NCBI GenBank assembly: GCA_965198725.1
Contig: CBDAPX010000002.1
Coordinates: forward strand, 620,001 to 684,000
Origin: CBDAPX01 sp965198725
GTDB lineage: Bacteria > Pseudomonadota > Alphaproteobacteria > Rhodobacterales > Rhodobacteraceae
Length of the DNA stretch: 64,000 bases
Direction: 5' to 3'
In this document: positions 42,868 to 52,191 of the stretch, piece after piece
How positions within the stretch are numbered: the stretch's first letter is position 1
Layout of the letters: every line of letters starts with the position of its first letter
The notes under the pieces: generated by a model
The model's input: only the letters and a program-made list of their open reading frames with translations
Database searches by the model: none
What the model was told of the DNA's origin: nothing
Translations under genes and position numbers: made by a program

Positions 42868-44454
42868 ATGAAGATTTTGGTCTGCGCTGCGGCGCTGATA
42901 TTTGCATCTGCAGCTGTGGCTCAAGAAGCCCCGGCACCTGCGTCAGCGCTGTCGCGGGCAACCATTGATGTGGCCAATCGTCAGCCATTTATCCCGCGGC
43001 CAGAACAGGACGCGGCAGCGGCGGACAAGCTGCAGGCGTTTGTCGACCAGTCTGGCCAGCGCCCGAATATCCTGATCTTCATCGTTGACGACATGGGCTA
43101 TGGCGATCCCGGTGCTTTTGGCGGGGGCGCGGCCATCGGTGCGTCCACACCCGCAATGGATGCTTTGGCCGCCGAGGGACTGAAGCTGACCTCGACCTAT
43201 TCGCAATATACCTGCACGCCCACGCGCGCGTCGGTATATACCGGCCGGCTGCCGGCACGGACCGGTTTGATCCGGCCCATTCTGGCTGGAGACAAGATCA
43301 AACAGAACCCGTGGGACGGGGAGCTGACGGTTGCCGGTCTGTTGTCAGATGCCGGGTATCACACGCTTTTGACGGGCAAATGGCATATCGGCGAAGCCGA
43401 AGGCATGCGCCCGCATGATGTCGGGTTCGATGAGTTTTACGGGTTTTACAAAGCGCAAAAAGAGTACACGCAAGATGTATATCCGGCGCGGTTTCCTGAC
43501 CTTGTTTTGGACGCGGACAAGCTCGCCCGGTATCGGGCGATCGGGTCGAATAATGACCTGATCTATGGTTTGGCGGATGGCACCACCGAGACGGTTGAAA
43601 CCATCGACAGCATCGAAAAGATGGCCGAAGCGGATGTGCGTTTGAAGGACTACACGATCCAGCGCATTCGCGAACTGGCGGCAGGGGATCAGCCGTTTTA
43701 TATCAGCCATTCCTTTATGAAGGTCCACGCCGACAACTTTGCGGCAGAGGAATTTCGCGGCGCGAGTGCCTCGAAATATCCCTATAAAGACAACGTGGTC
43801 GAGGTGGACGCGCATATCGGCGAAATTGTTGAAACGCTCGAAGATGTTGGGGCGCTCGACAACACGTTTATCTTCGTGACGTCAGATAACGGTCCGCAAA
43901 TGGATAGCTGGCCGGACAGTGGATACACCCCGTTTCGGGGGGCAAAGGGCACGACATGGGAAGGCGGCGTGCGGGTGCCCGGCATCGCTTATTGGAAAGG
44001 GATGATCGAGCCCGGGCGCGTGTCGGACGGGCTCTTTGATCTGATGGACCTGTTTGACACGTCTCTGGCGTTGGGTGGTGTGGACACGTCCACCTTGCCG
44101 ACGGACCGCTATTGGGACGGGATCGACCAAACCTCTTTCCTGCTGGCAGATGAGGGCGAAAGTAAGCGTGAGCATGTCTATAACTGGCTGGGCGCGCAAT
44201 TGGCGGCCATGCGGATGCGGGAATACAAGGCGCATTTGCTGGTGTCGCTGGAGCAAGAGAAATTCCTCTATATCGACATGGCGGCGGTGGTCCCGACCGG
44301 GCTGGCCCCGTGGTTGTTCAACCTCTACATCGATCCCAAGGAGGAATATCCCGTCGGCCATCGCATGAACGCGTGGACCGCGTCACTGGGGGCGGAAATG
44401 AAGGCGCATGCGGCGACGTTCGTTCAGTTTCCGCCGAAGGATCTGGGGCTTTAA
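42868..44454 (+). CDS. Periplasmic arylsulfatase (Cys-type, formylglycine-dependent)
   Basis: The 528-aa protein has a signal peptide (residues 1-19, ending AVAQ) and a sulfatase fold. The metal-binding opening is NILIFIVDDMGYGD. The sulfatase signature CTPTRASVYTGR begins at Cys116, the residue converted to formylglycine. TGKWHIGE and FVTSDNGPQ supply further active-site residues. It needs a formylglycine-generating enzyme, not in this window. GGGAGG precedes the ATG. Natural substrate unknown; algal sulfated compounds are typical for marine relatives. Confidence 0.92.
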   Translation: MKILVCAAALIFASAAVAQEAPAPASALSRATIDVANRQPFIPRPEQDAAAADKLQAFVDQSGQRPNILIFIVDDMGYGDPGAFGGGAAIGASTPAMDALAAEGLKLTSTYSQYTCTPTRASVYTGRLPARTGLIRPILAGDKIKQNPWDGELTVAGLLSDAGYHTLLTGKWHIGEAEGMRPHDVGFDEFYGFYKAQKEYTQDVYPARFPDLVLDADKLARYRAIGSNNDLIYGLADGTTETVETIDSIEKMAEADVRLKDYTIQRIRELAAGDQPFYISHSFMKVHADNFAAEEFRGASASKYPYKDNVVEVDAHIGEIVETLEDVGALDNTFIFVTSDNGPQMDSWPDSGYTPFRGAKGTTWEGGVRVPGIAYWKGMIEPGRVSDGLFDLMDLFDTSLALGGVDTSTLPTDRYWDGIDQTSFLLADEGESKREHVYNWLGAQLAAMRMREYKAHLLVSLEQEKFLYIDMAAVVPTGLAPWLFNLYIDPKEEYPVGHRMNAWTASLGAEMKAHAATFVQFPPKDLGL

Positions 44455-44525
44455 ATTTCTGCTTTTTTGCGGTGTACCAGTGCGGTTCGTGCAGAAGCGC
44501 CGTTCTGAGGGGAGGCGCAATCTCG

Positions 44526-44542
44526 CCGCCCCGTGGGGGCGG
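44526..44542. repeat. Intergenic hairpin, first of a pair
   Basis: CCGCCCC-GTG-GGGGCGG is a 7-base GC stem with a 3-base loop, located between the convergent sulfatase and glxA-type genes. It is paired with a second hairpin 9 bases further on. There is no T-run. Confidence 0.6.
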
Positions 44543-44551
44543 AACGGCGCG

Positions 44552-44572
44552 GCCCAACAGTACCTGTTGGGC
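44552..44572. repeat. Intergenic hairpin, second of a pair
   Basis: GCCCAACAG-TAC-CTGTTGGGC is a perfect 9-base inverted repeat with a 3-base loop. Together with the preceding hairpin it has the form of a REP-like intergenic element or bidirectional transcription stop between convergent genes. Confidence 0.6.
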
Positions 44573-44613
44573 GGGTGATCTGAATGAAGCGGACCGCTAT
44601 CGGGACTTAATGT

Positions 44614-45576
44614 CTACAGCCCGAACACGCCCCTGTGCCGGGTCGGCGTCGCGCCATATTGCGCGCTATAGGCCTTCGCAAAATGCGAGGCAGAGGAAAA
44701 CCCGCAGGCCATGGCAATCTCTGCCACGGATTGATCCGTTTGCTGGATCAGGGTGCGGGCCTTTTGCAGGCGCAGGTTCATCATGTACCGCTTTGGCGAC
44801 GCCTTGATGTATTTGCCAAAAAGGCGCTCTAGCTGCCGGGTTGAGATGCCCAGCTCTTCGGCAATCTCGGACGGGGTCAGCGGGGTTTCGATATTCTCTT
44901 CGATAATACGGATCGCCTTGATCAGATGCCCGCTGCGGATGCCGTGACGCGATTGCAGCGACAGCCTTTGTTCCGCTTCGCCATCGCGGACGGCGTTGTA
45001 GACCATCTGGTCCGATACCTCGACCGCCAGATCGCGGCCCTGTTCCATCGCAATAAGGTGCAGCATTAGATCGGCCGCCGCCGTGCCGCCTGACGCGGTG
45101 ATAAACGGCCCTTCATCCACGAATACGCTTTTGCGCAGGCCGACCTCGGGGAATTCCTCGGCAAAGAGAGGATGCCACGCCCAATGCAGAGCGGCGTCCT
45201 GCCCGCGCAAGAACCCGGCGCGCGCCAACACATAGGCACCAGAACACACCGCACCGATCCGGGTGCCATGGGCACGGGCATGTCGCAGAAAAGACAAGAT
45301 GTCCGGCGTCACATGATCGGGCACATTCATGCCCGATACCACAATCAGATAATCCACCTTTTCCAATGGTCCCAAGCCATGATCGACCAACGTCACTGTC
45401 CCATTGGAACAGGTCGCACGTTCGCCATCCGGCGACAGAACCGACCAACGATAGAGCGACGCGCCCGCGACGTAATTGGCGATCCTGAGCGGCTCAACCG
45501 CGCAGGAAAACGCCAAATGGGTGAAGTCCTCCATCAGCAGGAATGCAAAATGGGTGGGTCGGCTTTTTTGCACCAT
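44614..45576 (-). CDS. GlxA-family AraC-type regulator with DJ-1/PfpI domain
   Basis: The 320-aa protein has an N-terminal DJ-1/PfpI amidotransferase-like domain (about 10-185; Cys in IGAVCSGAYVLARAG) and a C-terminal AraC helix-turn-helix (about 215-315; TPSEIAEELGISTRQLERLFGKY, VAEIAMACGFSSASHFAKAYSAQYG). Such regulators commonly control catabolism of quaternary amines such as glycine betaine and carnitine (GbdR/CdhR). The target here is unknown. It diverges from the GntR operon across 109 bases, so it may regulate it. Confidence 0.9.
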   Translation of the reverse strand: MVQKSRPTHFAFLLMEDFTHLAFSCAVEPLRIANYVAGASLYRWSVLSPDGERATCSNGTVTLVDHGLGPLEKVDYLIVVSGMNVPDHVTPDILSFLRHARAHGTRIGAVCSGAYVLARAGFLRGQDAALHWAWHPLFAEEFPEVGLRKSVFVDEGPFITASGGTAAADLMLHLIAMEQGRDLAVEVSDQMVYNAVRDGEAEQRLSLQSRHGIRSGHLIKAIRIIEENIETPLTPSEIAEELGISTRQLERLFGKYIKASPKRYMMNLRLQKARTLIQQTDQSVAEIAMACGFSSASHFAKAYSAQYGATPTRHRGVFGL

Positions 45577-45623
45577 GGTCGCTTTCTAACGGATACTGGT
45601 CGCTGATTTCATCAGATTCCATC

Positions 45624-45657
45624 TTTGTAGGCAATATGTATTTTTTCATTCTACAAA
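45624..45657. promoter_or_regulatory. Candidate operator: separated inverted repeat before the GntR operon
   Basis: TTTGTAG (45624-45630) and CTACAAA (45651-45657) are perfect 7-base inverted arms separated by an AT-rich 20-base spacer. They lie in the 109-base divergent region between the glxA-type and GntR genes and could be paired half-sites or flank a promoter. Confidence 0.45.
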
Positions 45658-45685
45658 AGCGGCAGGGTCGTTGTCCGGGATTCGC

Positions 45686-46390
45686 ATGACATCAAAGAAC
45701 AAGAAATCTCTGTGCCTTGAAGGGTTGCGCCATCGCATCCTGACGCTGGATCTGCCGCCGGGGTCCGCGCTGGACGAAGCGTCGATTGCCACCGAATACG
45801 ACATCTCGCGCCCGCCGCTGCGGGAAGTTCTGCGGCAACTAGCCGGGGAAGGTTATGCAGAACTGCGCGATAACCGTGGGGCTATCGTGACGCCGATGGA
45901 CCATCGCAGCTTGCGCAGCTTTTTCATCGCCGCCCCGATGATCTATTCCGCGATTGCCCGGTTGGCGGCCGAAAACGCCACCGATCGGCAGATCATGCAG
46001 CTTAAGGATGCGCAGCTCTTGTTTCGCGCGGCCATTCGGGACGGGGACACGGCGCAACGTGCGATCCTCAACAACCGGTTTCACGAAATCATGGGTGATA
46101 TGGCGGCCAATGATTTCCTGACGCCCAGCCTGCGCCGGTTGCTGATCGACCACACGCGGATTTCCATGACGTTTTACAATCCGCGCATCGCCAGCCTTGC
46201 CGAACAGCGGCAAGTTGCCTCGGATCAGCATGACGCCTTTATCGATCTGATTGAGGCCGGTGATGCCGATGCATCAGCGGACCTCGCTCTGGCGCATTGG
46301 GAACTCTCACGCAGCGAAATCGAAACCTTTGTCTCGCCCGTCTCACTGGACATCCCGTTAGGCGCGGCTCCCAAAACCCACATGGCATGA
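45686..46390 (+). CDS. GntR-family regulator (FCD subfamily)
   Basis: The 234-aa protein has an N-terminal winged helix (about 10-75; ASIATEYDISRPPLREVLRQLAGEGYAEL) and a C-terminal all-helical FCD ligand-binding domain (about 90-220; NNRFHEIMGDMA carries likely metal ligands). Start placed at ATG 45686; an upstream TTG adds five residues. It sits 10 bases before the DapA-family gene and is probably the autoregulated first gene of a four-gene operon. Confidence 0.88.
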   Translation: MTSKNKKSLCLEGLRHRILTLDLPPGSALDEASIATEYDISRPPLREVLRQLAGEGYAELRDNRGAIVTPMDHRSLRSFFIAAPMIYSAIARLAAENATDRQIMQLKDAQLLFRAAIRDGDTAQRAILNNRFHEIMGDMAANDFLTPSLRRLLIDHTRISMTFYNPRIASLAEQRQVASDQHDAFIDLIEAGDADASADLALAHWELSRSEIETFVSPVSLDIPLGAAPKTHMA

Positions 46391-46400
46391 AAGGCTCCGC

Positions 46401-47312
46401 ATGAAGTTCGAGGGGATATATACGCCGATCATCACACCCTATGACGCGGATGGCCGCATTGATGAGGCGAGCTTTGCCGCGATGGCAGAACACCTGATTG
46501 CATCAGGGGTGCACGGCATCATCGTTGGTGGGTCCACCGGCGAATATTACGCCCAGTCGATGGAAGAGCGCGTGCATATGGCTCGATTGGCCAAGGATTT
46601 GATCGGAGACCGGTTGCCGCTGATCATTGGAACAGGGGCCATTCGACTGCCGGACTCGATCCAGATGGCGGAAACCGCGGCGACCATCGGCGCGGATGCG
46701 ATCCTTGTCGCAACGCCGCCCTATGCCGTGCCGACCGAGCGCGAAAACGCGCTGAATGCGCTGGCGATTGATCGGGCGGCGGATCTGCCGATCATGCTGT
46801 ACAACTATCCGGGACGGATGGGCGTCAGCATGGGAGAAGAATTCCTCGACCGTGTCGGGCGCAGCCGCAATATCTGCGCGATCAAGGAAAGCTCGGGCGA
46901 TATCAATCGGGTCCACCTTTTGGCGCGCGATTATCCGCATATCCAAATGTCCTGCGGCATGGATGATCAGGCATTGGAGTTTTTTGCATGGGGCGCGCGC
47001 AGTTGGGTTTGCGCGGGGTCTAATTTCCTGCCTGAAGAGCATGTTGCGCTTTACCGCGCCTGTGCGGTCGACGGCGATTTCACCAAGGGACGTCGCATCA
47101 TGTCGGCCATGATGCCGCTGATGCGGGTGTTGGAGCAGGGCGGCAAATTCATCCAATGCGTCAAGCATGGTTGCGAAATGGCAGGCCTGCGCGCCGGACC
47201 ACCGCGCCCGCCGCTCAAAGGTCTGAACAAGGATGACAAACGCCAGCTGGAACAAGTGGTGCGGGTTCTGAAAACAACAATTGCTGAGATCGAAGCAGGG
47301 GACGCGGCATGA
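46401..47312 (+). CDS. DapA-family (dihydrodipicolinate synthase/N-acetylneuraminate lyase) protein
   Basis: The 303-aa TIM barrel has the class I aldolase residues of the family: GGSTGEYY (43-50), Tyr136 in LYNYPGRMG and the Schiff-base Lys162 in CAIKESSGD. The context (GntR regulator, aldehyde dehydrogenase, FAD oxidoreductase) argues for a catabolic lyase or dehydratase rather than lysine biosynthesis. A pyrroline-4-hydroxy-2-carboxylate deaminase-like role is one option. AAAGGCTCC lies upstream and the stop overlaps the next start (ATGA). Confidence 0.85.
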   Translation: MKFEGIYTPIITPYDADGRIDEASFAAMAEHLIASGVHGIIVGGSTGEYYAQSMEERVHMARLAKDLIGDRLPLIIGTGAIRLPDSIQMAETAATIGADAILVATPPYAVPTERENALNALAIDRAADLPIMLYNYPGRMGVSMGEEFLDRVGRSRNICAIKESSGDINRVHLLARDYPHIQMSCGMDDQALEFFAWGARSWVCAGSNFLPEEHVALYRACAVDGDFTKGRRIMSAMMPLMRVLEQGGKFIQCVKHGCEMAGLRAGPPRPPLKGLNKDDKRQLEQVVRVLKTTIAEIEAGDAA

Positions 47313-48808
47313 GCGAACTTTTGACAACCGACGAATACCGCGCCATCGCCAAGGGGCTAGAGATCCCGACACAGGCGTTCATCGATGGCTCCTTTCGTCC
47401 CGCGCAAGCCGGCGCAACCTTTGACACGGTGAACCCGGCCACCGGAGAGGTCATCGCCTCGGTTGCCGCCTGCGGCGCGGCGGATGTGGACTTCGCGGTC
47501 GCAAAGGCGCGCGATGCATTCGAGGATGGCCGCTGGTCCCGCCTGCATCCCAGTGAACGCAAAGAGGCGCTGATCCGGCTCGCCAAACTGCTCAAACGCA
47601 ATGCGCGGGAACTGGCGGTTCTGGAAAGCCTCGACAGTGGCAAGACGATCTATGATTGCGAAACCGTCGACGTGCCCGAGACGATCCATTGTCTGCTGTG
47701 GCACGCCGAACTGATCGACAAGATCTATGATCAGGTTTCACCGGCATCGGACGATCATATCGCGATGATCGTGCGCGAACCCGTTGGGGTCGTGGGGCTG
47801 GTCCTGCCATGGAACTTCCCACTTTTGATGCTGGCCTGGAAAATCGGTCCGGCACTGGCGGCGGGCTGTTCGGTGATCGTCAAACCGGCCGAAGAAACCT
47901 CGTTAACCGCATTGCGGGTCGCTGAACTGGCGCTGGCCGCCGGTATTCCGCCGGGGGTGTTCAATGTCGTGCCGGGCATGGGCCCGGATGTGGGCGAACC
48001 TTTGGGGCGGCATATGGATGTCGACATGGTGTCGTTTACCGGGTCCACCGAAACCGGGCGCCGGTTCCTGGGATATGCCGCTGAAAGCAACCTCAAAGAG
48101 GTCGTGCTGGAAATGGGCGGCAAGAACCCCGCCGTTGTTTTGAAAGACGCCGAAAACCTCGACCGGGTGGCGGCCCATATCGTCAATGGCGCGTTCTGGA
48201 ACATGGGCGAAAACTGTTCCGCCTCATCACGTCTGATCCTTGAACGCGGGGTGAAGGACGCGCTGCTGCCGCTGATCATCGCCCATGCGCGGGAATGGCC
48301 GGTGGGCGATCCGCTGAACCCGGCCAACCGAGTCGGCGCGCTGGTCTCCAAGGCGCATTTTAACAAGGTTTGTTCCTACCTCGATGGCGGCAACGTTTTG
48401 TTGGGTGGGCAGTCTGTAGACGGGGCTTATGTCGAACCCACCATTCTGGAGGTCGCCGGGGCAGACGCATCCGTGGCGCGGGAAGAGGTGTTTGGTCCGG
48501 TCCTGACCGTGTTGGAGGTTGATGGATATGACGAAGCGATTGCCATGGCCAATGACACCAAATACGGGCTGGCGGCGTCGATCTTTTCGGCCAACGTCAA
48601 ACGCGCCCTGCGTGGCGCGCGCAACATTCGGGCGGGCACAGTTTCCGTCAACAGCTTTGGTGAGGGCGACATCTCTACGCCCTTTGGCGGTTTTGGCCAA
48701 TCGGGCTTTGGCGGGCGCGACAACGGCATCCATGCCCATGACCAGTACACCCAGCTGAAAACGATCTGGATTAGCCTAGAAGATGACGACGATCAGTCGG
48801 TGAGCTGA
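47309..48808 (+). CDS. NAD(P)-dependent aldehyde dehydrogenase
   Basis: The 499-aa protein is of classical ALDH superfamily size. It has the NAD-site blocks PWNFPLLMLAWKIGPALAAG and FTGSTETGRRF, the general-base Glu in VLEMGGKNPAVV, and the catalytic Cys near residue 303 in GENCSASSRL. It is most similar in pattern to PuuC/gamma-aminobutyraldehyde-type or semialdehyde dehydrogenases. It probably oxidises the aldehyde generated by its operon partners. Translationally coupled to the DapA-family gene. Confidence 0.9.
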   Translation: MSELLTTDEYRAIAKGLEIPTQAFIDGSFRPAQAGATFDTVNPATGEVIASVAACGAADVDFAVAKARDAFEDGRWSRLHPSERKEALIRLAKLLKRNARELAVLESLDSGKTIYDCETVDVPETIHCLLWHAELIDKIYDQVSPASDDHIAMIVREPVGVVGLVLPWNFPLLMLAWKIGPALAAGCSVIVKPAEETSLTALRVAELALAAGIPPGVFNVVPGMGPDVGEPLGRHMDVDMVSFTGSTETGRRFLGYAAESNLKEVVLEMGGKNPAVVLKDAENLDRVAAHIVNGAFWNMGENCSASSRLILERGVKDALLPLIIAHAREWPVGDPLNPANRVGALVSKAHFNKVCSYLDGGNVLLGGQSVDGAYVEPTILEVAGADASVAREEVFGPVLTVLEVDGYDEAIAMANDTKYGLAASIFSANVKRALRGARNIRAGTVSVNSFGEGDISTPFGGFGQSGFGGRDNGIHAHDQYTQLKTIWISLEDDDDQSVS

Positions 48809-48813
48809 CGGAC

Positions 48814-50154
48814 GTGACCCGCTTTGTTGCCCGCCAGTTTCCTCGACAACCGGGTCCTGCCGGATGGGATGCGATCCTGCCGCTGCGGCAGGCTTGTGCG
48901 GGTTTGGATGGGACACAGACAGCCGATATTGCGATCATCGGTGCGGGGTTTGCCGGGCTCTCTGCGGCATTGCGGCTGGGTCAGTTGGACCCCACCGCGC
49001 GCGTCGTAGTGCTCGAAGCGGGGCAGGTCGGACATGGGCCCGCTGGACGCAATTCAGGGTTTATGATCGACCTGCCGCATGACCTCGCCTCGGACGATTA
49101 CGCAGGCAAATCGGGTGATCACGACAGACAGGTCATCGCCAACAACCGTCTTGCCATCGATTTTGCCCGGCGGATGGCGGAAGACACCCAGATGCCGCGT
49201 GAGGTGTTTGACCCCAGCGGCAAGATTAATGCTGCCGCCACCCTGGCCGGAGACGCACATAACCGAGAGTTTGGGGCCTATCTGAACAATCTGGGTGAAG
49301 AGAGCACGCTGCTTGACGCCCATGACATGCAAGCCATGACAGGGACGAGTTTCTACAGCTCGGGCTTACACACGCCCGGAGCGGTGATGATCCAGCCCGC
49401 CGCGTATATTCGCCGACTGGCCGAGGCGTTGAGCGCCAATGTCACCCTTTACGAACATAGCCCGGTCCGCCAGATCGCGCGCACAGGTTCGGACTGGCAG
49501 CTAGAGACACCGAACGGATCCGTAACGGCCCGCCATGTGATTATGGCGACCAACGGTCATGCCGAAAGCTTTGGGTTCTTTCGGCGACGGCTGATGCATG
49601 TCTTCACCTATGCCTCAATGACCCGCGCCTTGTCAGATGACGAGGTCCGCGCGCTTGGCGGGGCGCGGACATGGTCGGTCACGCCCGCCGATCCAATGGG
49701 CACAACCGTGCGACGGATTTCAGGAACCGGCGGTGACCGGATCGTGGTACGGGCACGCTTCACGTACGATCCGACGATGGAGGTGTCGGATCGCCGATTG
49801 GCAAAGGTCGGCGCGATGCATGACACCAAATTTGCGCAACGGTTTCCGATGCTTCCCGGCGTTGACATGGAATACCGCTGGGCCGGGCATCTGTGCCTCA
49901 GCTGGAACGGTGTTCCTGCTTTTGGCGCGGTGGAAGAGGGGATCACCTCTGCTGTCTGTCAAAACGGACTTGGGACAGTCCAGGGCACGCTGGCCGGACT
50001 GGCGGCTGCGGAAACCGCGCTGGGTCAAGCCGGACCGGCCAGCGCGGCCTTTATAGGGGCCGCGCCCCCCCGCAAACTGCCCCCGGAACCTTTGGCTTGG
50101 GCCGGGGCCAACACGGTGATGCGCTGGAAAGAGTGGCGCGCAGGGGTGGAATAG
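48814..50154 (+). CDS. FAD-dependent amino acid/amine oxidoreductase (DadA/PuuB-like)
   Basis: The 446-aa protein starts at GTG 48814, five bases after the aldehyde dehydrogenase stop. The FAD-binding ADIAIIGAGFAGLSAALRLG begins near residue 36 after an N-terminal extension like that of gamma-glutamylputrescine oxidase. Later blocks are GPAGRNSGFMIDLPH and HLCLSWNGVPAFG. It would oxidise a C-N bond to give an imine or aldehyde. Together with the ALDH and DapA-family genes this suggests amine or imino acid catabolism. Last gene of the operon. Confidence 0.85.
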   Translation: MTRFVARQFPRQPGPAGWDAILPLRQACAGLDGTQTADIAIIGAGFAGLSAALRLGQLDPTARVVVLEAGQVGHGPAGRNSGFMIDLPHDLASDDYAGKSGDHDRQVIANNRLAIDFARRMAEDTQMPREVFDPSGKINAAATLAGDAHNREFGAYLNNLGEESTLLDAHDMQAMTGTSFYSSGLHTPGAVMIQPAAYIRRLAEALSANVTLYEHSPVRQIARTGSDWQLETPNGSVTARHVIMATNGHAESFGFFRRRLMHVFTYASMTRALSDDEVRALGGARTWSVTPADPMGTTVRRISGTGGDRIVVRARFTYDPTMEVSDRRLAKVGAMHDTKFAQRFPMLPGVDMEYRWAGHLCLSWNGVPAFGAVEEGITSAVCQNGLGTVQGTLAGLAAAETALGQAGPASAAFIGAAPPRKLPPEPLAWAGANTVMRWKEWRAGVE

Positions 50155-50183
50155 GTCCCGCGCCCCGTGCGGTACAGCAGGGC

Positions 50184-51128
50184 TTATGGCGTCCAGCGCA
50201 ATCCTGTCATTTGCTCAGACACCGCCCATAGCTCGGCCGCTTGGTTTTGGTCCAATGCAAACGGCTCCAGCGGGCACTCTCCCACCGGGCCGACCATTTC
50301 GAACCGGGTGGGACCATAGTATTTGGCGGGGTCCAGATCGCTTTCGGTCGCGCACATTACTTCGGGCCATGATCCGCGTTCGGCGGATTGCGCCATGAGC
50401 GACAGCACCTTCCACAGGATGCGCGTGCCACGTCCGGCGCTGGTTTCAATCAGGCTGGTCCGGGATGCTCCCGGGTGACAGACATGCACCTCAACCTTGC
50501 TGCCCGCGACCTGAACCCGGCGTTGCAACTCATACCCAAAGATCATCTGCGCAAGCTTGCTTTGGGCATAAGAAGCCCAAGCCGTGTAATCCTGTTCGTA
50601 ATTCAGGTCTTCGAATTTGATACGCTTCAAACCCATTTTGTACCCGTTGCTGCCGACCATGACGATGCGGCCACCGGGCTGATTGATCCGGTCAAACAAA
50701 AGCCCGCACAACAGGAAATGCCCCAAATGGTTGACGCCAAACTGACTTTCAAACCCGTCGACTGTGGTCCGGTGTTCGGGCACCTGCGCGATCGCGGCAT
50801 TGCAGATTAAGGCATCGACTTTGGATACCTGCGCCAACAGTGTTTCCGCGCCTGCGCGCACCGAAGCGAGCGAGGCCAGATCCATTTCCACGAAAGACAG
50901 CGTCGCGTCGTTGCCAAACTCCTGTTTCAGCGCGGTGATGGCATCTTTCGACTTTTGCGGGTTGCGGTTCATCATCACAACGCCCGCGCCCTTGGACAAA
51001 AGCGTGCGCGTTGCCTCAAACCCGGCGCCGGCATTGGCCCCGGTGATGACGAATGTTTTGCCGTTTAGCGCCCCAAGGCGATCTGGTGTCCAACCCTTTG
51101 GACCGAATTTGTTTTGTGCCACATCCAT
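50184..51128 (-). CDS. Short-chain dehydrogenase (protochlorophyllide reductase/retinol dehydrogenase-like)
   Basis: The 314-aa SDR protein has the NADP-binding TFVITGANAGAGFEATRTL, NAAI in ALICNAAIAQ, and the catalytic YxxxK in YAQSKLAQMIFG. Start placed at ATG 51128, where homology begins (MDVAQNKFGPKGW). GGAG is only one base from this ATG, so a GTG two codons later is also possible. A longer frame runs upstream through the AraC region and is not supported. Substrate unknown. Divergent from an AraC gene. Confidence 0.85.
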   Translation of the reverse strand: MDVAQNKFGPKGWTPDRLGALNGKTFVITGANAGAGFEATRTLLSKGAGVVMMNRNPQKSKDAITALKQEFGNDATLSFVEMDLASLASVRAGAETLLAQVSKVDALICNAAIAQVPEHRTTVDGFESQFGVNHLGHFLLCGLLFDRINQPGGRIVMVGSNGYKMGLKRIKFEDLNYEQDYTAWASYAQSKLAQMIFGYELQRRVQVAGSKVEVHVCHPGASRTSLIETSAGRGTRILWKVLSLMAQSAERGSWPEVMCATESDLDPAKYYGPTRFEMVGPVGECPLEPFALDQNQAAELWAVSEQMTGLRWTP

Positions 51129-51267
51129 GCTCCTATATGCGGGTGCGCGCGGGCTGTGCCCGGTGCCGCCGCTGTGTCGACATGACAGATACGGCCTGTT
51201 GAAGCCCTGAAATAGGCGAAATCCTCGCTCCTTCTTGCCTATTCGTCTCGCACCAGTTGATGTGGTC

Positions 51268-52182
51268 ATGTTTTCCAGCGAAGATGTACTCATGGACAAG
51301 CTGCATGTGAAACGCCTGATCGAACGGATTTGCCCGGATGTCGGGCTGTCGGAAACCTGTATGCCCGGGGTGCAGGTTTTTCGCATCATCGACTCGGTGC
51401 GATGTGCACCGGTCGTTTATGAACCCAGCATCATTGTCATTATAAACGGATCGAAAGAGGCGATCCTGGATGGCCGGAAATACGTCTATGACAACCAACG
51501 TTATATGTGCTGCCCAACATCGATGCCGGTCGAGGCGGGGACCCCGAATGCGTCACCAGCCGAGCCGTTGATCGGCGTCTATATCTCGCTCGACACACAA
51601 ATCATGAAAGAGCTTGCGCGTGAGATGGATGCAGCGGGCGATGACGCGGCCATTGCCATGGCACCGATGCCGCAAAGCCTGTCCCTCGCCCGTTGGGACG
51701 ATCGGTTCACCGTGGCACTGTCCCGGTTGCTTGATCTTTGCGACACGCCCGAAGAGGCGTCCGTCCTTGGCGCAGGGCGGTTGCGTGAGCTGTACTATGC
51801 CGTTTTCAAGGGCGAGGCGGGCGCAGCGGCGCGGCGGGCATTTGGCATTGGTAACGAGATCACCCAAGCCATTGAATACCTGTCCTCTCGTTTGGATCAG
51901 CCTGTCACAATCGAAGATGCCGCCGCTGCTGTCGGGATGAGCCGCGCCGCGTTCCACCGTAAATTCAAACAAGCGACCACCCTGTCGCCCATTCAGTATG
52001 TCAAAGCGATGCGTCTCAACAACGCCGCTATGCAGATTGCCAGTGGCACGCATGTCAACGTGGCCGCGCGCGACGTTGGCTATGTCAGTTCGTCACAATT
52101 CAGCCGGGAATTCAAAAGGATGTACGGCCAGTCACCCAGCAAATGGGTCCGGGCAACCGAAGGGGCCATGCCCTTGGCATGA
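51268..52182 (+). CDS. AraC-family transcriptional regulator
   Basis: The 304-aa protein has an AraC_N type (PF06719-like) sensor region (about 20-180; SIIVIINGSKEAILDGRKY). A double helix-turn-helix follows (about 200-295; VTIEDAAAAVGMSRAAFHRKFKQAT and RDVGYVSSSQFSREFKRMYG). Start is uncertain: ATG 51268 or ATG 51292. The divergent SDR gene is the likely target. It converges on the MttB-like gene with 9 bases between stops. Confidence 0.88.
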   Translation: MFSSEDVLMDKLHVKRLIERICPDVGLSETCMPGVQVFRIIDSVRCAPVVYEPSIIVIINGSKEAILDGRKYVYDNQRYMCCPTSMPVEAGTPNASPAEPLIGVYISLDTQIMKELAREMDAAGDDAAIAMAPMPQSLSLARWDDRFTVALSRLLDLCDTPEEASVLGAGRLRELYYAVFKGEAGAAARRAFGIGNEITQAIEYLSSRLDQPVTIEDAAAAVGMSRAAFHRKFKQATTLSPIQYVKAMRLNNAAMQIASGTHVNVAARDVGYVSSSQFSREFKRMYGQSPSKWVRATEGAMPLA

Positions 52183-52191
52183 CCCCTTGCG

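Noticed and set aside
47309..48808. Assignment of the aldehyde dehydrogenase as betaine aldehyde dehydrogenase
   Set aside because: No choline dehydrogenase or betI neighbours. The sequence alone does not separate ALDH substrates.
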